NCBI RefSeq assembly: GCF_030272615.1
Contig: NC_081408.1
Coordinates: 66,288,546 to 66,352,545, forward strand
Direction of reading: 5' to 3'
Length of the DNA stretch: 64,000 nt
DNA from: Cryptomeria japonica
Taxonomy: Eukaryota; Streptophyta; Pinopsida; Cupressales; Cupressaceae
The translations under genes and the position numbers were made by a program. Positions within the stretch are counted from its first letter, which is position 1. Every line of letters begins with the position of its first letter. This document shows positions 35,673 through 47,126 of the stretch, piece after piece. Below the pieces are notes generated by a model. It did no database searches, had not been told where the DNA came from, and saw only the letters and a list, made by a program, of their open reading frames with translations.

Positions 35673-36614
35673 ATGAGTCCTAATAAATTTCCACCTTTAA
35701 CTCCACATAATTATGCATCATGGAAAATTAAAGTATGGAGTAAATTAATGGAAAAGGGTCTCACACACTACATAGATGGAACAATAATAGCACCACCTTA
35801 TCCTAAGGCTGAGCCAAATGCTCAATTAGAATGGCTCACAAAGAATTGCATGGCTCTTGGAACTTTATGCAAGTATGTATCAGATGACCTCATTTTTCAC
35901 ATTGAGAAGTGTAAAACAATCAAAGAGGCTTGGGATATGTTTCATAAATTGTATGGACAAGTTGATGAAATCAGAGGATATCAGATTGACAATGAGCTCA
36001 CCAACTTGGATCCCAAGAGTTTTGATATAATCCAAGATAATGTCACCAAAGCAAATGAGCTAAGAGCAAAGCTTGAGGATTGTGGAATTGACAAAAAGGA
36101 TGCTCAATTGATATTCAACTTGTTGGATAAGCTTGCACCAGAATATGCAACATTTGTGTCTAGCTTCCAAACTCATCATTTGACAGTGGGGAGTTCATAT
36201 GTTATGCCTTCATTTGATGCTTTCACAGAAATGTTAATATTGGAACAATCTAAGTTGTTGAACATGGGGTTTCTCAAGTCTTCAAAGTCCAAGGCTTTGG
36301 TGGCTAATCAAGGGAATCAAGGAAGTCAAGGAAAAGATTCCAACAAGAAGAAGAAGCACTCTAAGTCTAAGCCACACCAGGAAAAAGGACAATCATCCTC
36401 TCCATCACAAGGCGATTTTACATCCTCTTCCAAGAAGGGGACACCACCTAAGAAGGATAAACCAACTTGTGCATATTGCAAGAAGTATGGTCATGATGAG
36501 CATCGATGCCATGCAAAGCAAGTTGATGAGTTAACCAATCTTCTTAAGAAAAACAACATCAACTTGCCATCTACCTACACAAAGAAGAATTCATCTCCTT
36601 CCTCTTCCTCATAG
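35673..36614 (+). CDS. copia 2 gag
   Basis: The ATG at 35673 (MSPNKFPPLTPHNYASWKIK) is preferred over an earlier in-frame ATG at 35628, because the WKIKVWSKL region is the usual start of this domain. A helical UBN2-type capsid follows (EAWDMFHKLYGQ, NELTNLDPKSFDIIQDN), then a Lys/Ser-rich linker and a zinc knuckle CAYCKKYGHDEHRC (CX2CX4HX4C). It ends at TAG 36612-36614 inside a Ser-rich stretch; the frame runs on to another TAG at 36660-36662 and then into protease, so both stops look secondary. Confidence 0.82.
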   Translation: MSPNKFPPLTPHNYASWKIKVWSKLMEKGLTHYIDGTIIAPPYPKAEPNAQLEWLTKNCMALGTLCKYVSDDLIFHIEKCKTIKEAWDMFHKLYGQVDEIRGYQIDNELTNLDPKSFDIIQDNVTKANELRAKLEDCGIDKKDAQLIFNLLDKLAPEYATFVSSFQTHHLTVGSSYVMPSFDAFTEMLILEQSKLLNMGFLKSSKSKALVANQGNQGSQGKDSNKKKKHSKSKPHQEKGQSSSPSQGDFTSSSKKGTPPKKDKPTCAYCKKYGHDEHRCHAKQVDELTNLLKKNNINLPSTYTKKNSSPSSSS

Positions 36615-37715
36615 TCTAAGGGAAAAGAGAAAGCATTTGTGGCTACAATAGGTTCTTCATAGCAATGGATACTTGACTTGGGTGCCTCATATCACATGGG
36701 TTCTACAAAGGAGCAGTTTTCTTCATTGGAGCCATCCAAGGTACCTCATATGTTCTCTATGTTCCTAACTTGTCTACCAACCTTCTCTCCATATACCAAA
36801 TCACTCACTATGGGAATCAGAAAAAGGTTAAGTTTACACCAGATTCAGTTGTGGTAAAGGAACTTGATGATGATGCCTTGGTAGCAGTGGGACAAGTCAA
36901 TGACAACTCAAGGCTTTATTCATTCTCCCACTTTGTGCCAAGTTCACCTTCTAGGGCCTTACTTACTCATTCAAATTCAGAAAGTAAGCTATGGCATGAG
37001 CGGTTTGGTCACCTCAACTGCCGCTATCTTCAGCAGCTTAGCACTAAAGACATGGTCACAGGTCTACCTTGAATCAGTTTTTCAGAGGGTGTATGTTTAG
37101 GTTGTTCCATGGGCAAGCATCCCGAAGAGAAGTTTGATAAAGGGAAAACTTGGAGAGCTTTGGAAGTTCTTCAACTTGTTCATAGCAATGTAGCAGGTCC
37201 ATTTCAAGCACCTTCATTTAGTAAGGCCCGCTATGTTCTCACCTTCATTGATGACTACTCCCGCTTCACTTGGGTCTACTTTCTCATTCATAAGAGTGAA
37301 GTATTTGACAGATTTCAGGACTTCAAGACTCATGTGGAGAAGCAATTAGGGAAAGTTGTCAAGATTCTTCGCACAGATAATGGAAGGGAATATGTGAATA
37401 AGAGACTTGAGGATTTTTGTACATTTGAGGGGATTGATCTTCAGCATTCTATTGCATACACTCCACAATAGAACGGGGTTGTAGAACACAAGAATAGAAC
37501 TCTCAAAGAAATGGCTAGCTGTATGATACATGCACGTTCTCTTGATCCCGCCTTTTGGACAGAGGCTATCAGTTGTGCCACACACATCCAGAATCGAGTT
37601 CCTCACAAAGCTTTGCAAGGTATTACTCCTTTTGAAGCTTGGGCTAGTAGGAAACCGATTGTGAGACATTTCAAAGTCTTTGGGTGTCCAGCATGGGTTT
37701 GCATACCTCCATAGA
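36615..37715 (+). pseudogene. copia 2 protease and integrase, broken
   Basis: The protease start is seen as WILDLGASYHMGST (DSG changed to DLG). A small indel near 36740 shifts the frame, and part of protease seems missing. From 36770: NLLSIYQITHYG, integrase zinc site LWHERFGHLNC and CLGCSMGKH, core residues in HSNVAGPF (Asp changed to Asn), RTDNGREY and NGVVEHKNRT. Stops: TGA 37070, TAG 37469 (in the PQQNG block) and TAG 37712. Confidence 0.83.
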
Positions 37716-39655
37716 AATGCAAGGCATTGGAACCACAGAGTTGACCTTGCATATTTGTTGGATATCCTGAGGGTGTTAAAGCATACAGATTGATGGATCC
37801 AGAGACACATAAGGTATTCATTGAGAGGAGTGTTCACTTTGAGGAAAGCTCTCCTAGCTTAGCCTCTCTACCTCCTCCACCTTCCTCCATTGTGGATAGT
37901 GATGTTAGTGATTCCGATGATGACACTCCTTCAACTCTGACTCATAGGGTTACACCTCTGCAAGGTCCACTTGAAGTTGAGGAGCCTTGTTCTCCACCTC
38001 CACCTAGATCTTGTTGGGCTCAACAGACACTTGAGTCCGTGGGTTCTATTATTGGGGATCCTTTGGATACATGGAGAACTCGATCACAACATCAGGATCT
38101 TCCACATGCATTCATTGCTACTACTTCCGATCCATAGACATTTAGGGAAGCATCAGGGGTTCGTGAGTGGGACCAAGCTATGGAGGAAGAGTATAGTTCC
38201 TTGATGAGGAACAACACATGGGATCTAGTCCATCTCCCTAAGGGGAGAAAGATGGTTCGATGTAAGTGGATCTATCAGACCAAGTTTGCAGTGGATGGTA
38301 GTGTGGATAAGTATAAGGCTCAGCTTGTTGCGAAAGGTTTCTCGTAGGTTGCAGGTGTTGACTATACTAAGACCTTTGCACCCATAGCCAAGATGAACTC
38401 CATTCATTTGACATTTTCTATTGCTACAGCTCATGATTGGGTTGTACATCAGATGGATGTGAAGAGTGCTTTTCTTCATGGTGATCTTGATGAGAAGATT
38501 TATATGGAGCAGCCACAAGGTTTCATCCAGGATACTTCCTTGGTTTGCAAACTAAGGAAATCTCTCTATGGCCTTAAGTAGGCCCCCAGGGCTTGGTATG
38601 CCAAGATGGATTCTTTTCTTCTCTCCGCAGGGTTCACCAGGTGTCATTCTGATCCAAATGTCTACATTTTGTGACAGGATGACTCTCACTTGATACTTGT
38701 GCTCTATATTGATGACTTGATCATTACAGGGAGTACTTCATCCATCATTAGCAGGGTCAAATCTGCTTTGCATGACAGATTTGCTATGACTAACTTGGGT
38801 CTTTTGCACTATTTTCTCAGGATAGAGATTTCATAGTCACCTTCTAAGATTACACTATCACAGCCCAAGTATGCTCTTGATCTACTTGCACGCTTTCATA
38901 TGGCTGATTGTAAGCCTATCCCGACTCCCTTTCTTTCAGGAGTCAAGCTTGAGGCTCAGTGTTCTTCTCCACTAGTTGATGCCACTTTGTATCGTCAGCT
39001 TGTGGGTAGTCTCATCTACTTGACTCATACACACCCTGATATTTCATTTGCAGTTGGCATGGTTTCCCGCTTCATGCAGGATCCACATGAGCTTCATTGG
39101 AAAGCCGCCGAATGCATCCTTCATTACATCCAGGGTACACATCACTATGGGATTCACTATGTAGCAGGCACAGGACTTCGCTTGGTTGGTTACACAGACT
39201 CTGATTGGGCTGGCGATCTAGTTGATCATAAGTCTACTTCTAGTTACAGTTTTCACCTTGGTTCAGGCCCCATTTGTTGGCAAAGCAAGAAGCAACATGC
39301 TATTGCTCTCTCTTTGACTGAGGTTGAGTATTGAGGCACTATTAACACAGCAATTGAGACCATTTGGCTCCAACAGATTCTCACAGAGTTTGGATTCACC
39401 ACTCCACGGCCGACAGTTCTACTTTGCGACAATCAAAGTGCTATTGCAATCTCGAAGAACCCAATCCAACACTAGCAGACCAAACACATTGAGATTCATA
39501 CGCACTATATTCGAGAGCTCATCCAGGAGTAGGTCATTGATTTGTAGTATTGTCCTATAGCAGAGCAGGTTGCTGACATATTCACCAAACCTTTCACTGA
39601 GAGTAAGTTCTAGCAGTTGCGAGCTCTCTTGGGGGTGCGGGATGTGTCATTAGGG
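37716..39655 (+). pseudogene. copia 2 reverse transcriptase and RNase H, broken
   Basis: Same frame as integrase. RT shows WDLVHLPKGRKMVRCKWIY, HQMDVKSAFLHGDLDEKIYM, the palm motif LYIDDLIITG (38702-38731) and GSLIYLTHTHPDISFAVGMV. RNase H shows GYTDSDWAGDLVDHKSTS, WQSKKQHAIALSLTEVEY, CDNQSAIAISKNP and ADIFTKPF. Stops: TGA 37742, 38672 and 39332; TAG 38135, 38345, 38579, 38834, 39473, 39530, 39545 and 39611. Most sit where copia relatives have Gln or Arg. An open tail from 39612 to 39826 follows and is probably not conserved. Confidence 0.85.
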
Positions 39656-39939
39656 GGGTTAGCTGACTTCTCCTTCCTCTCTTATAGCGGGAATTTTTCC
39701 TCTTTGAGGTTTTGTCCTTCTTCTTTGAGAGTCTTTTGTACATTCATCTCTCTTTTGGGGGGGAGTTTTTTCCCACTGGGTTTTCTCCCTTTCTCCGTTT
39801 GTGAGAGATTGCCTTGCATTGCATAGTTTTGCTTACATTTGCATTTTGTACATGGGTACTTATCATGGCCTAGTAGCCGAGACCCATCTTGCATTGTTGA
39901 CTTGAGTCTTCATTCCCCTAAGTTGCACTTAAGGGGGGG
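39656..39939 (+). other. copia 2 tail and polypurine tract
   Basis: Untranslated, ending in AAGGGGGGG at 39931-39939, directly before the 3' LTR. Confidence 0.75.
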
Positions 39940-40388
39940 TGTTGGTGTAAATAAATATTCATTTTGGATATTATTACACTTTATTTAAGTTAACTTAGGA
40001 TAATGCATCTCTTCGTAGTTTGGATTTGAGACACTTAGGGAAGTGTGCACATAGGGATAGAGCTTGTAGGAGAAATTCCACCTTTTGTGGTCTTATTTTT
40101 CTATTACACTCCACATTCGGTGGGTCATCCACCTCTTGTGGAATATTATATTATTTCTCCTACCTACCCTTAGTATTTCTTACCTACCCTTGTTTCTCAT
40201 TGAGCCAGATGTCATATTTGTGTGCTCATACATCCATATGGCCTTGCCTATATAAGTAGGCCTCTATTCATTGTATTTGTTAATCCAGTTGATCGTTTTG
40301 CATATTGATGAGAATACAGTTTGTTCTTGTCATTCTATTGTCTCTTTTATGCTTTTCATTGTGCCCTTGATCTTGGAAAAATCCTACA
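39940..40388 (+). repeat. 3' LTR of copia 2 (449 bp)
   Basis: TGTTGGTGTAAATAAATATTC to AAAATCCTACA, followed by ATTAT. TATATAA at 40249-40255. One single-base insertion relative to the 5' LTR, plus about 16 substitutions. Confidence 0.92.
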
Positions 40389-40430
40389 ATTATATTAATT
40401 GTATTTAATCTTTGAACATTTTTTGTATAG

Positions 40431-40916
40431 ATAATAGCAACAGTTTCTACATCGATGGTGAGCCATCCTCAGTCCATTAGAGAAGCATCTCAGGAACATG
40501 TACACCATTGTTTTCTATATTATAGCTTTTAAGTGTTTTTGATATATTTATGTTAGTACATTGTATTAATTGTACATTCAATCTACAATAGACCCCTTCG
40601 TAGTATGACCATAATGTGGATCCATTTAAGTATGTCTTCAAGAAAAATCCTAAGAGTGACAAGGAGAGGAGAGTGAAGACATTAGCTCCTAGATCAGTCA
40701 ATGACATAATCTACATTTCAATTGCAAAGGAATTAAAGTTAAATGCATAGTTATGTTGTTAATTGTGAACAATTTTTTAGAAAAGAATTCTAACTTGGCT
40801 TTTGAATTGTGGTTTTTCAGCCATCTATAGAGCTGCATACTGCATCGAAGAGGCTTGATTTTGATGATCCACCACAATTTTATAATCATATAGTGTTATT
40901 TTTTGTCATAGAATGA
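40431..40916 (+). pseudogene. exons 8-10, end of the unknown transposon gene
   Basis: Exon 8 (40431-40499, TATAG / GTACAC) is the second copy of the duplicated exon. Exon 9 starts at 40592 after ACAATAG and carries a Lys-rich segment KKNPKSDKERRVKTLAPRS; it has one TAG, and its donor is lost (AAG/GAATTA), so reading through gives a TAG at 40748-40750. Exon 10 starts at 40821 after TTTTTCAG and ends at TGA 40914-40916 with DFDDPPQFYNH near the end. The region after it to 41050 is A+T-rich with no gene. Confidence 0.5.
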
Positions 40917-41056
40917 CCAATACATGTATATTTATTCTACATTTTTATTGTATATCGATTTGGACATGGAATATGCCACATTTTTGTAATACTTGTATTG
41001 ACTTGGCATACATGCCTTTTTTAATATACATAAATATCGATATTTGATCCAATAAA

Positions 41057-41352
41057 TGTGTACTAAGTTCATTATTTTGTATTTGTTGTATTTTGTGGTT
41101 GTCCTTTTATAAATTTAAATGAATATTTGAATATGTAATCAACAATATGAATATAAACAATAAAAAAATATGATATAAAACATTGCAATCATGGAATATG
41201 ATTTGATAAAATTTCTAAAATGTTGAATTAACCCTACAAAACTCCTTGTATTAAGTTCATTATTGTGTATTCATTGTATTTGGTGGCTGCCCTTTTATAA
41301 ATTTAAATGAATATTTGTGTATGTAATCAACAATATGAATATAAACAACAAA
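41057..41352 (+). repeat. direct duplication of a ~105-bp segment, offset ~190 bp
   Basis: TTCATTATTTTGTATTTGTTG and following bases to AATATGAATATAAACAA (41057-41162) recur at 41247-41352 with few changes (TTTTATAAATTTAAATGAAT is shared). It lies just after the end of the + strand transposon gene and before the 360-bp array. Confidence 0.7.
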
Positions 41353-41399
41353 AACTGACAATATGAATATAAACAACAATATGTGTTTGGTGCAAGAGC

Positions 41400-43335
41400 A
41401 CCCTCACGCTTGCAATGGTCAAATTTTATTCATCATGTGCACAAACCAACATCCTAAGCATGTGTAGATGGGTAGTTTTACACTAGGCATGCACCGACCG
41501 TGCATCCCAAAGCATCGGAACGTCGAGAGTGATACCATACCGGTGCGATCTCTAAAGTGCCCTGAGTCCAAAAAATTATCAAAATTTGATGGACTATTTC
41601 TTCAAATCTAGGACACATATACTCAATCTGATTGAACCCATGGGGTCGTGTGAGGCTCCTCTATAATAAAATTATCTCAGTTTTTGACGAGTTGGAGCCA
41701 TTTTCAATTGGTAGCATTTTTTCACCTGCTACAAAAAACTGTCACTTGCATACAATGCAAAGTTGCCAGATTGGCTAGAATTGATTAGGTTAGTCATGTG
41801 AACAAACAAACATCACGATTGCATCCAGGTGGGTAGGTTTATGCTAGGCATGCCCCTTTCATGCATCCCAAAGCACCGAAACATTGAGAGTCATACCATA
41901 TCGGTGCGATCTCTCAAGTGTCCTGAGTCCAAAAAATTGTCAAAATTTAATGGACTATTTCTTCAAATCTAGAACACATATGGTCGATCTATTTGAATCT
42001 ATGGGGTCATGTGAGCCTCCTCTAGAATGCCCTATCTCAGTTTTTGATGAGTCAGAGCCATTTTCAATTGGTAGCATTTTTCGCCTACTGCAAAAACCAT
42101 CAGTTGCATGCAATGCAAAGTTGCCAAATTGGGTAGAATTGATTCAGTGCATCATGTGCACAAACCAATGTCGCAAATGCATCTATGTGGGGAGGTTTAC
42201 ACTAGGCATTCCCTTGTCATGCATCCCAAAGAACTAGAATGTCGAGAGTCATACTATACTGGTGCGATCTCTCAAGTGCCCCGAGTCCAAAAAATGTCAA
42301 AATTTGATGGACTGTTTCTTCAAATCCAAGACACATATGGTCGATCCTTTTGAACCCATGGGATTGTGTGAGGTTCCTCTACAATGGCCTATCTTGGTTT
42401 TTGATGAGTCGGAGCCATTTTCAACTGGTAGTATTTTTTCACCTGCTATAAAAACCATCAGTTGCATGCAATCCAAAGTTGTCAGATTGGCTAGAATTGA
42501 TTTGGTTCATTGTGTACACAAACCAACATCATGAGCATGTCTGAGTGGGCATTTTTATGCTAGGAATGCCCCTATCATGCTTCCCAAAGCACCAAAATGT
42601 CAAGAGTCATACCATATCGATGCGATCTCTCAAGTGCCATGAGTCCAAAAAATTATCAAAATTTGACGGACTATTTCATCAAATATAGGACACATATGGT
42701 CGATACATATGAACCTGTGGGGTTGTGTGAGGCTCCTCTATAGTGGCCTATCTCAGTTTTTGATGACTCCAAGCCATTTTCAATTGGTGGCATTTTTTTG
42801 CCTGCTGCAAATACTATCAGTTGCATGCAATGAAAAGTTGCAAGATTGGCTAGAATTGATTTGGTTGGTCATGTGCATAAACTAACATGGTGAGCACATC
42901 CAGGTGGGTAGTTTTACACTGGCCATGCCCCCATCCTACATCCCAAAGCATTAGAACGTAGAGAGTCATACCATACCAATGCGATCTCTCAAGTGCCTTG
43001 AGTCCAAAATATTGTCAAAATTTAATGGACTATTTCTTCAAATCTAGGACACATATTGTAGATCTGTTTGAACCCATGGGTTTGTGTGAGGCTCCTCTAC
43101 AATGGCCTATCTTAGTTTTTGGCGACTCCGAGTCATTTTAAATTGGTAGCATTTTTTTGTCTGCTGCAAAAACCGTTAGTTGCATGCAATGAAAAGTTGC
43201 AAGATTGGCTAGAATTGATTCATCTTGTCATGTGCACAAACCGATGTTATGAGCACATTTAGGTGGACATTTTTATGCTAGGCATGCCCCTATTGTGCAT
43301 CCCAAAGTGCCAAAACGTCGAGAGTCATACCCTAA
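41400..43335 (+). repeat. satellite-like array, ~360-bp monomer, about 5.4 copies
   Basis: The landmark GTGCGATCTCTCAAGTG, or close variants, occurs near 41543, 41902, 42262, 42620 and 42980, giving a period of 359-360 bp. Each monomer also has TGCATCCCAAAG, GGACTATTTCTTCAAAT, a CCTATCTCAGTTTTTGA block and CAATTGGTAGCATTTTT. Copies differ by perhaps 10-15%. The array ends abruptly near 43335 in CATACCCTAATGATGG. Short open frames inside it are side products. Confidence 0.85.
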
Positions 43336-43584
43336 TGATGGAATTCAGAAGTTGCTTGACAACGTTTTTGACAATGTTTTTGACAACAATGATAATTTTT
43401 GCTCAAATTGTATCTAGTCTCAATCTATGACCCCTACGACCCGATAATGACTCAAATAACTCCCCATGATTATATAAGAATCAATAATGCTCATGATTGA
43501 TGAGGGACACATCACATATACTCAAAACATAGTCACAAAACATTGACACACAAAATAGTCACAAAACATTGTCACATATTATTC

Positions 43585-43855
43585 AAAAAATTGCCTCTAA
43601 ATATGGTCAAATCAGCTCTTGGATATTTGATTATATAGAAAAATGTCTTAAAAATAATCTCATGGGATTTTATACAAAATTTGGCATTACAATATGTGCG
43701 ATTCAACTCATCACCATTTTAATATACAAAATTTGGCATGTACATATGTACAAATCAGCTCATTGTCATTTAAATATACAAAATTATGCCCCTAAACATG
43801 TAAAAATCAGCTCGTGGGCATTTATATATACAAAAAATGAATATAGAACAATTCA
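43585..43855 (+). repeat. degenerate ~57-bp tandem repeats
   Basis: ATATACAAAATT recurs with AAATCAGCTC... and GGCATTT... blocks at roughly 57-bp steps, four to five copies. The last copies overlap the 3' end of the transposase frame on the other strand. Confidence 0.55.
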
Positions 43856-46819
43856 TCGATGATTTATACAAAATTCTCAAAATCATTCTACTCTGAACAA
43901 TAGAATCAATCAAGTGAGCCTTTGAGATCTGCTCTAACCCGTATTGTGTCAAGTATTGCCTCGTGCTTAGATTCATGAACTTTCCATAATTCTTGTTATG
44001 AGGTCTACCATGATACTTAATCAAATGAATATTTTTTGCAACAATAAGGTTAGAGAAATGAAGAATATGTTTGTGTGTTTCAAATTCCTCAAACAACTAA
44101 ACATCAGAATTCTTGATAGGGTATCTCTAAAGCCACGTTCCTCTCATGACAACAAACCCTATTGGCTACTCAATACCCTCTCTATCAATGATTGTGGTTG
44201 TCAGTTTTCTTTTTGGCTCAACACAATGACACAAATAGTAATATGTTTCTTCTTCATTGTTCTCTTCTGCAACAACTGTATACACATGACCTGCATTTTA
44301 TAAAGTGTTAATTAATACCAAAAATAAAGTATGATGTACAACAAAATGAACCAAAAAGAATAATTGCAAAAAAATTAACTCAAAAAATCACCTGAATCCA
44401 CTAGGTTGGATACATGGTCAAAATCCACTGATGTCTCCATCTGGCTCAATTGTAGTGCTTTGGGAATTTGATATGACTCAATGGGAACCAATGGTCTACA
44501 AGACCATTTTTCAACCCACTCTTGTGATTCACATTCTTCCCACAAACAATACATGCATGAAGAGAAAAAACATACCATCTGTCTCGTATAAATTACCAAT
44601 GAACTTGAATTTGAACTCATAAATGAGTGCATGTCACTCGATCTTGCAACTGTACAACAATCTAGATAGTTTTCAATGTTAGATTTAGTGATCAACCAAA
44701 AATATCTATGAACTATTGACATACCTAGATTACCTAGGCCCATCATAGACCTACACCATCACACAATTGTTTATGCATCTATCAACTGAGCACCACCTTC
44801 ATACTTCAGTTCCTCCCTAGCTAGGGCTCTTTTCACACATGCTCCTGCACCATCATGCTCTCCCTTACCATGTCCAACCTCAATGAAATTCCAAAAATGT
44901 TGTACACCACTTGTCATATGCATCCTTGTCAACCAATAAAACATCCTTTCATTCTTGAATTATGCGGTGCAATTATCTAACCATATTAAGTGTCGGTTGT
45001 ATCGTATGTTCCTTTCCCTTAAACTATCATAGAAAACTTTAAAGCATCCTTTTACAAACTCTGATGAATGAGTATGATCATCACTTATGTAGAAGTGATA
45101 CTCTCTTACAATTTTTCTATCCTCCTCTGTGCTATCACCTACATGCATGAATGCTATGTGTACAAAAATAGAAGCTTGTGTAGAGTGATAATACATGTAT
45201 TGCACTTCATTTTGAGGTTGTAGTGTATAATTTTCAGCAAAATCAACGATAGAGATAATGGTGCCAAGAGAAAATGTGTCCTTACATAACTTGAATTGCT
45301 CATCTAGCCATCGAGCTCTATGTGTATGCATTATGTACTCATAACGTTGTTTCTCTTGAAAAAATTTCATGAATTGAGCTACACATATACCATTTTTCAC
45401 TAGCTCACATCTCTTCAAATCTTTTCCATCTTTAACTCCATATGTGATTGCCTTGTATTTTCCAAAAGAAACTAGTTTTGTACCAATTTCATGTGTGCTC
45501 TCCAAATGTATGCATCTTGGTAAACGTTGCAAACCACCACATATAGCACAAGAACCTTCCAAACAAGGAATCTTATAATAAATGCAACCATCATGTCTAT
45601 TACATAGCACACTTGAAATAAATTCTCTTACTGACTTAGGAGGTGCTTGTATATTACATTCCTGCAAAACATCGTTAGTGTGCAAAGTACAACAAATATG
45701 ACAAAAAATATCATAATGCATGGAAAATTTAATATGCATCGTACAACAACATGTGGTGCGTACATGATTAATCTTAATATAAAAAGGTTTTTCCATTTCA
45801 AAAAATCGTTGAGAAATTCTTATTTGAGGAAACTTTTGAAGGAATCTTTCATAAAATTTAGTTTGAGTCATATCCAAATAGTGTTTGGCACATGGCTCAT
45901 GATTTTTAGACCCAATTCTCCTTCTAACAACATCTCTTTGGTTGGGCAAAACTCTTATGTTTTCATGCCAAAAATTTTCAATTAATGTTTTTAGTGCATC
46001 AAAAACAACCTTGTCTTTGTGTGGTAGTCTACTCAAGAATGCCCAGAGAGAATTATTGTTAGGTTCCTCTATTTTTTCCCGCCTCTTTAATGCTTTACTT
46101 AATGTTGTTCTACTAATGTTTAATGACTTACTTGTTTTGCTTATCAAACGATCTTTTTTTATTTTCTTTCTCATTATGGTTGATATAATGACACGTCGAG
46201 TAGCATTAGAATCTTTAGTATGTGATTTTGAATCAATAGATTGATATGCAACAAATAGATTTCTCACAATAGTTCTTTTACTGTTACTTTCAAATGATCT
46301 TAGGCCTGGAATTTTCATTGTCTTTGTAAAATTAAAATTTTTAATCATTTGAAAAATTAATTGACATCTTGTAGTTTGATTTAAGTTTTCAAAATTGTTT
46401 TGCCATGTTATTTTAACCATCCTCCTACAAGTTAGCTCATTCATTTTATTGGGCATTGTCTTCAATATATTCTCATCAATGTCAATTAGATACTTTAGTT
46501 TCCTATGAATGATTCTAGGAGGTGTTAACATCGGTGCATTATGTACATTCAATTCATAAAGTAGAGAAGGTGTAATATATTCATCATTTAATTGATTATT
46601 CAATGTGGTATCTTCTTCAATTGCATTAGGTTCATACAGTAAATCAAATGTCTCTTCTTCAATTGCATTAGGTGCATTATATTCATTTGGTAACTCGAAT
46701 TGAGATGTTGAGGATGACATACCTTCTTCTCCCATTGTTCTTATGTCACGTAATTTCTTCATACGCTGCCTTTGTCTATCCTTTTGAGCCTCGTGTTGTT
46801 CCATCATTCCTCGCTTGTC
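43770..46819 (-). pseudogene. DDE-type transposase of the DNA transposon, two exons
   Basis: Exon 1 runs from 46819 (after TATTTAG, ATG at 46807) to 44392; intron 44391-44291 with donor CAG/GTGATT and acceptor TGCAG; exon 2 from 44290 to 43770, joined in phase, about 980 codons. A Cys/His-rich zone comes first (TRCQLIF..., CAKHYLDMTQTKFYERF, CCCTMH, CAICGG). Then come three candidate catalytic acids: Asp in IVDFAENYT (residue ~522), Asp in LIWLDNCTA (~611) and Glu in GHGKGEHDGAGACVKRA (~650), a DD-38-E spacing. From memory, similar FKN / HGKG-x-x-DG blocks occur in uncharacterised transposase-like proteins of plants and animals, possibly the Sola group; I cannot confirm. Exon 1 is broken by TAA after CTA (44960), TAA and TGA near 44750; exon 2 has three TAG. 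Thus inactive. Confidence 0.7.
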
Positions 46820-47126
46820 CTAAATAGAATCATATTACATATATATGCAAACAAAAGTTCATAAACAAACAAATAACCATAAATATGCATCTTATAACTA
46901 TTTTTTGGAATCAAACTATTAAATAATCACAATACTATTGACAATTTAACTAATAAGAACAGTAATTCAATCATTTGAAATCATGCAAAAACAAAAAATT
47001 CACTTACTTCTATGTATAAAACAATGATAGAAGTGTAGACACAGTTCCAGTGGGGCCTTCAACAACCTCAAAAACATCTTTTGAGGCTGTTGAGGCTCTT
47101 GGGCAACTACAACTATGTCTATGTAT
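46820..47126 (-). other. upstream region of the transposase gene
   Basis: A+T-rich, no exon that I could support. AATTCACTTACTTCTAT and ...AGAAGTGTAGACACAGTTCCAGTGGGG (47000-47060) recur in altered form at 49604-49650, so this piece was duplicated together with the GA-rich DNA. Confidence 0.5.

Larger units (their letters stand above)
33717..40388 (+). mobile_element. copia 2: complete Ty1/copia element
   Basis: LTRs of 448 and 449 bp with TGTTGG...CCTACA ends, the 5-bp duplication ATTAT on both sides (33712-33716 and 40389-40393), a Met-type primer site, gag, PR, INT, RT, RH and a purine tract. By eye the LTRs differ at 16-17 positions (about 4%). From 36770 to 39655 the whole pol keeps one frame with no shift, yet carries many stops. 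Counting gag and pol I find 12 TAG, 4 TGA and no TAA. It is inserted in an intron of the DNA transposon gene, in the same direction. Confidence 0.93.
5247..40916 (+). pseudogene. spliced gene of unknown function in the DNA transposon, broken
   Basis: About ten exons that join in frame. Exon 1 is 5247-5256 (ATG GAT CAA G, donor GTTAGT). Exon 2 is 5392-6374 and completes the split codon. Then come 6491-6553, 6659-6736, 6867-6938, about 7042-7111, 33590-33658, 40431-40499, 40592-about 40733 and 40821-40916 (ending TGA). All exons after exon 2 are phase 0, most with AG/GT borders. The predicted product starts acidic and Pro/Gln-rich, has a Cys/His-bearing middle and a Lys-rich tail (KNPKSDKERRVK). 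I recognise no known domain. Copia 1 (with the nested gypsy element) and copia 2 inflate it from about 3 kb to 36 kb. It has many in-frame stops, mostly at likely Gln or Arg codons. Its place beside a transposase suggests an accessory transposition protein, which is inference only. Confidence 0.6.

Noticed and set aside
35673-39655. TAG as a reassigned or read-through Gln codon
   Set aside because: Nuclear plant genes use the standard code, TGA stops occur in the same frames, and C-to-T decay at methylated sites explains both.
41884-42534. Frames of 80-117 codons in the 360-bp array
   Set aside because: They follow the satellite monomer and differ from copy to copy by stops.
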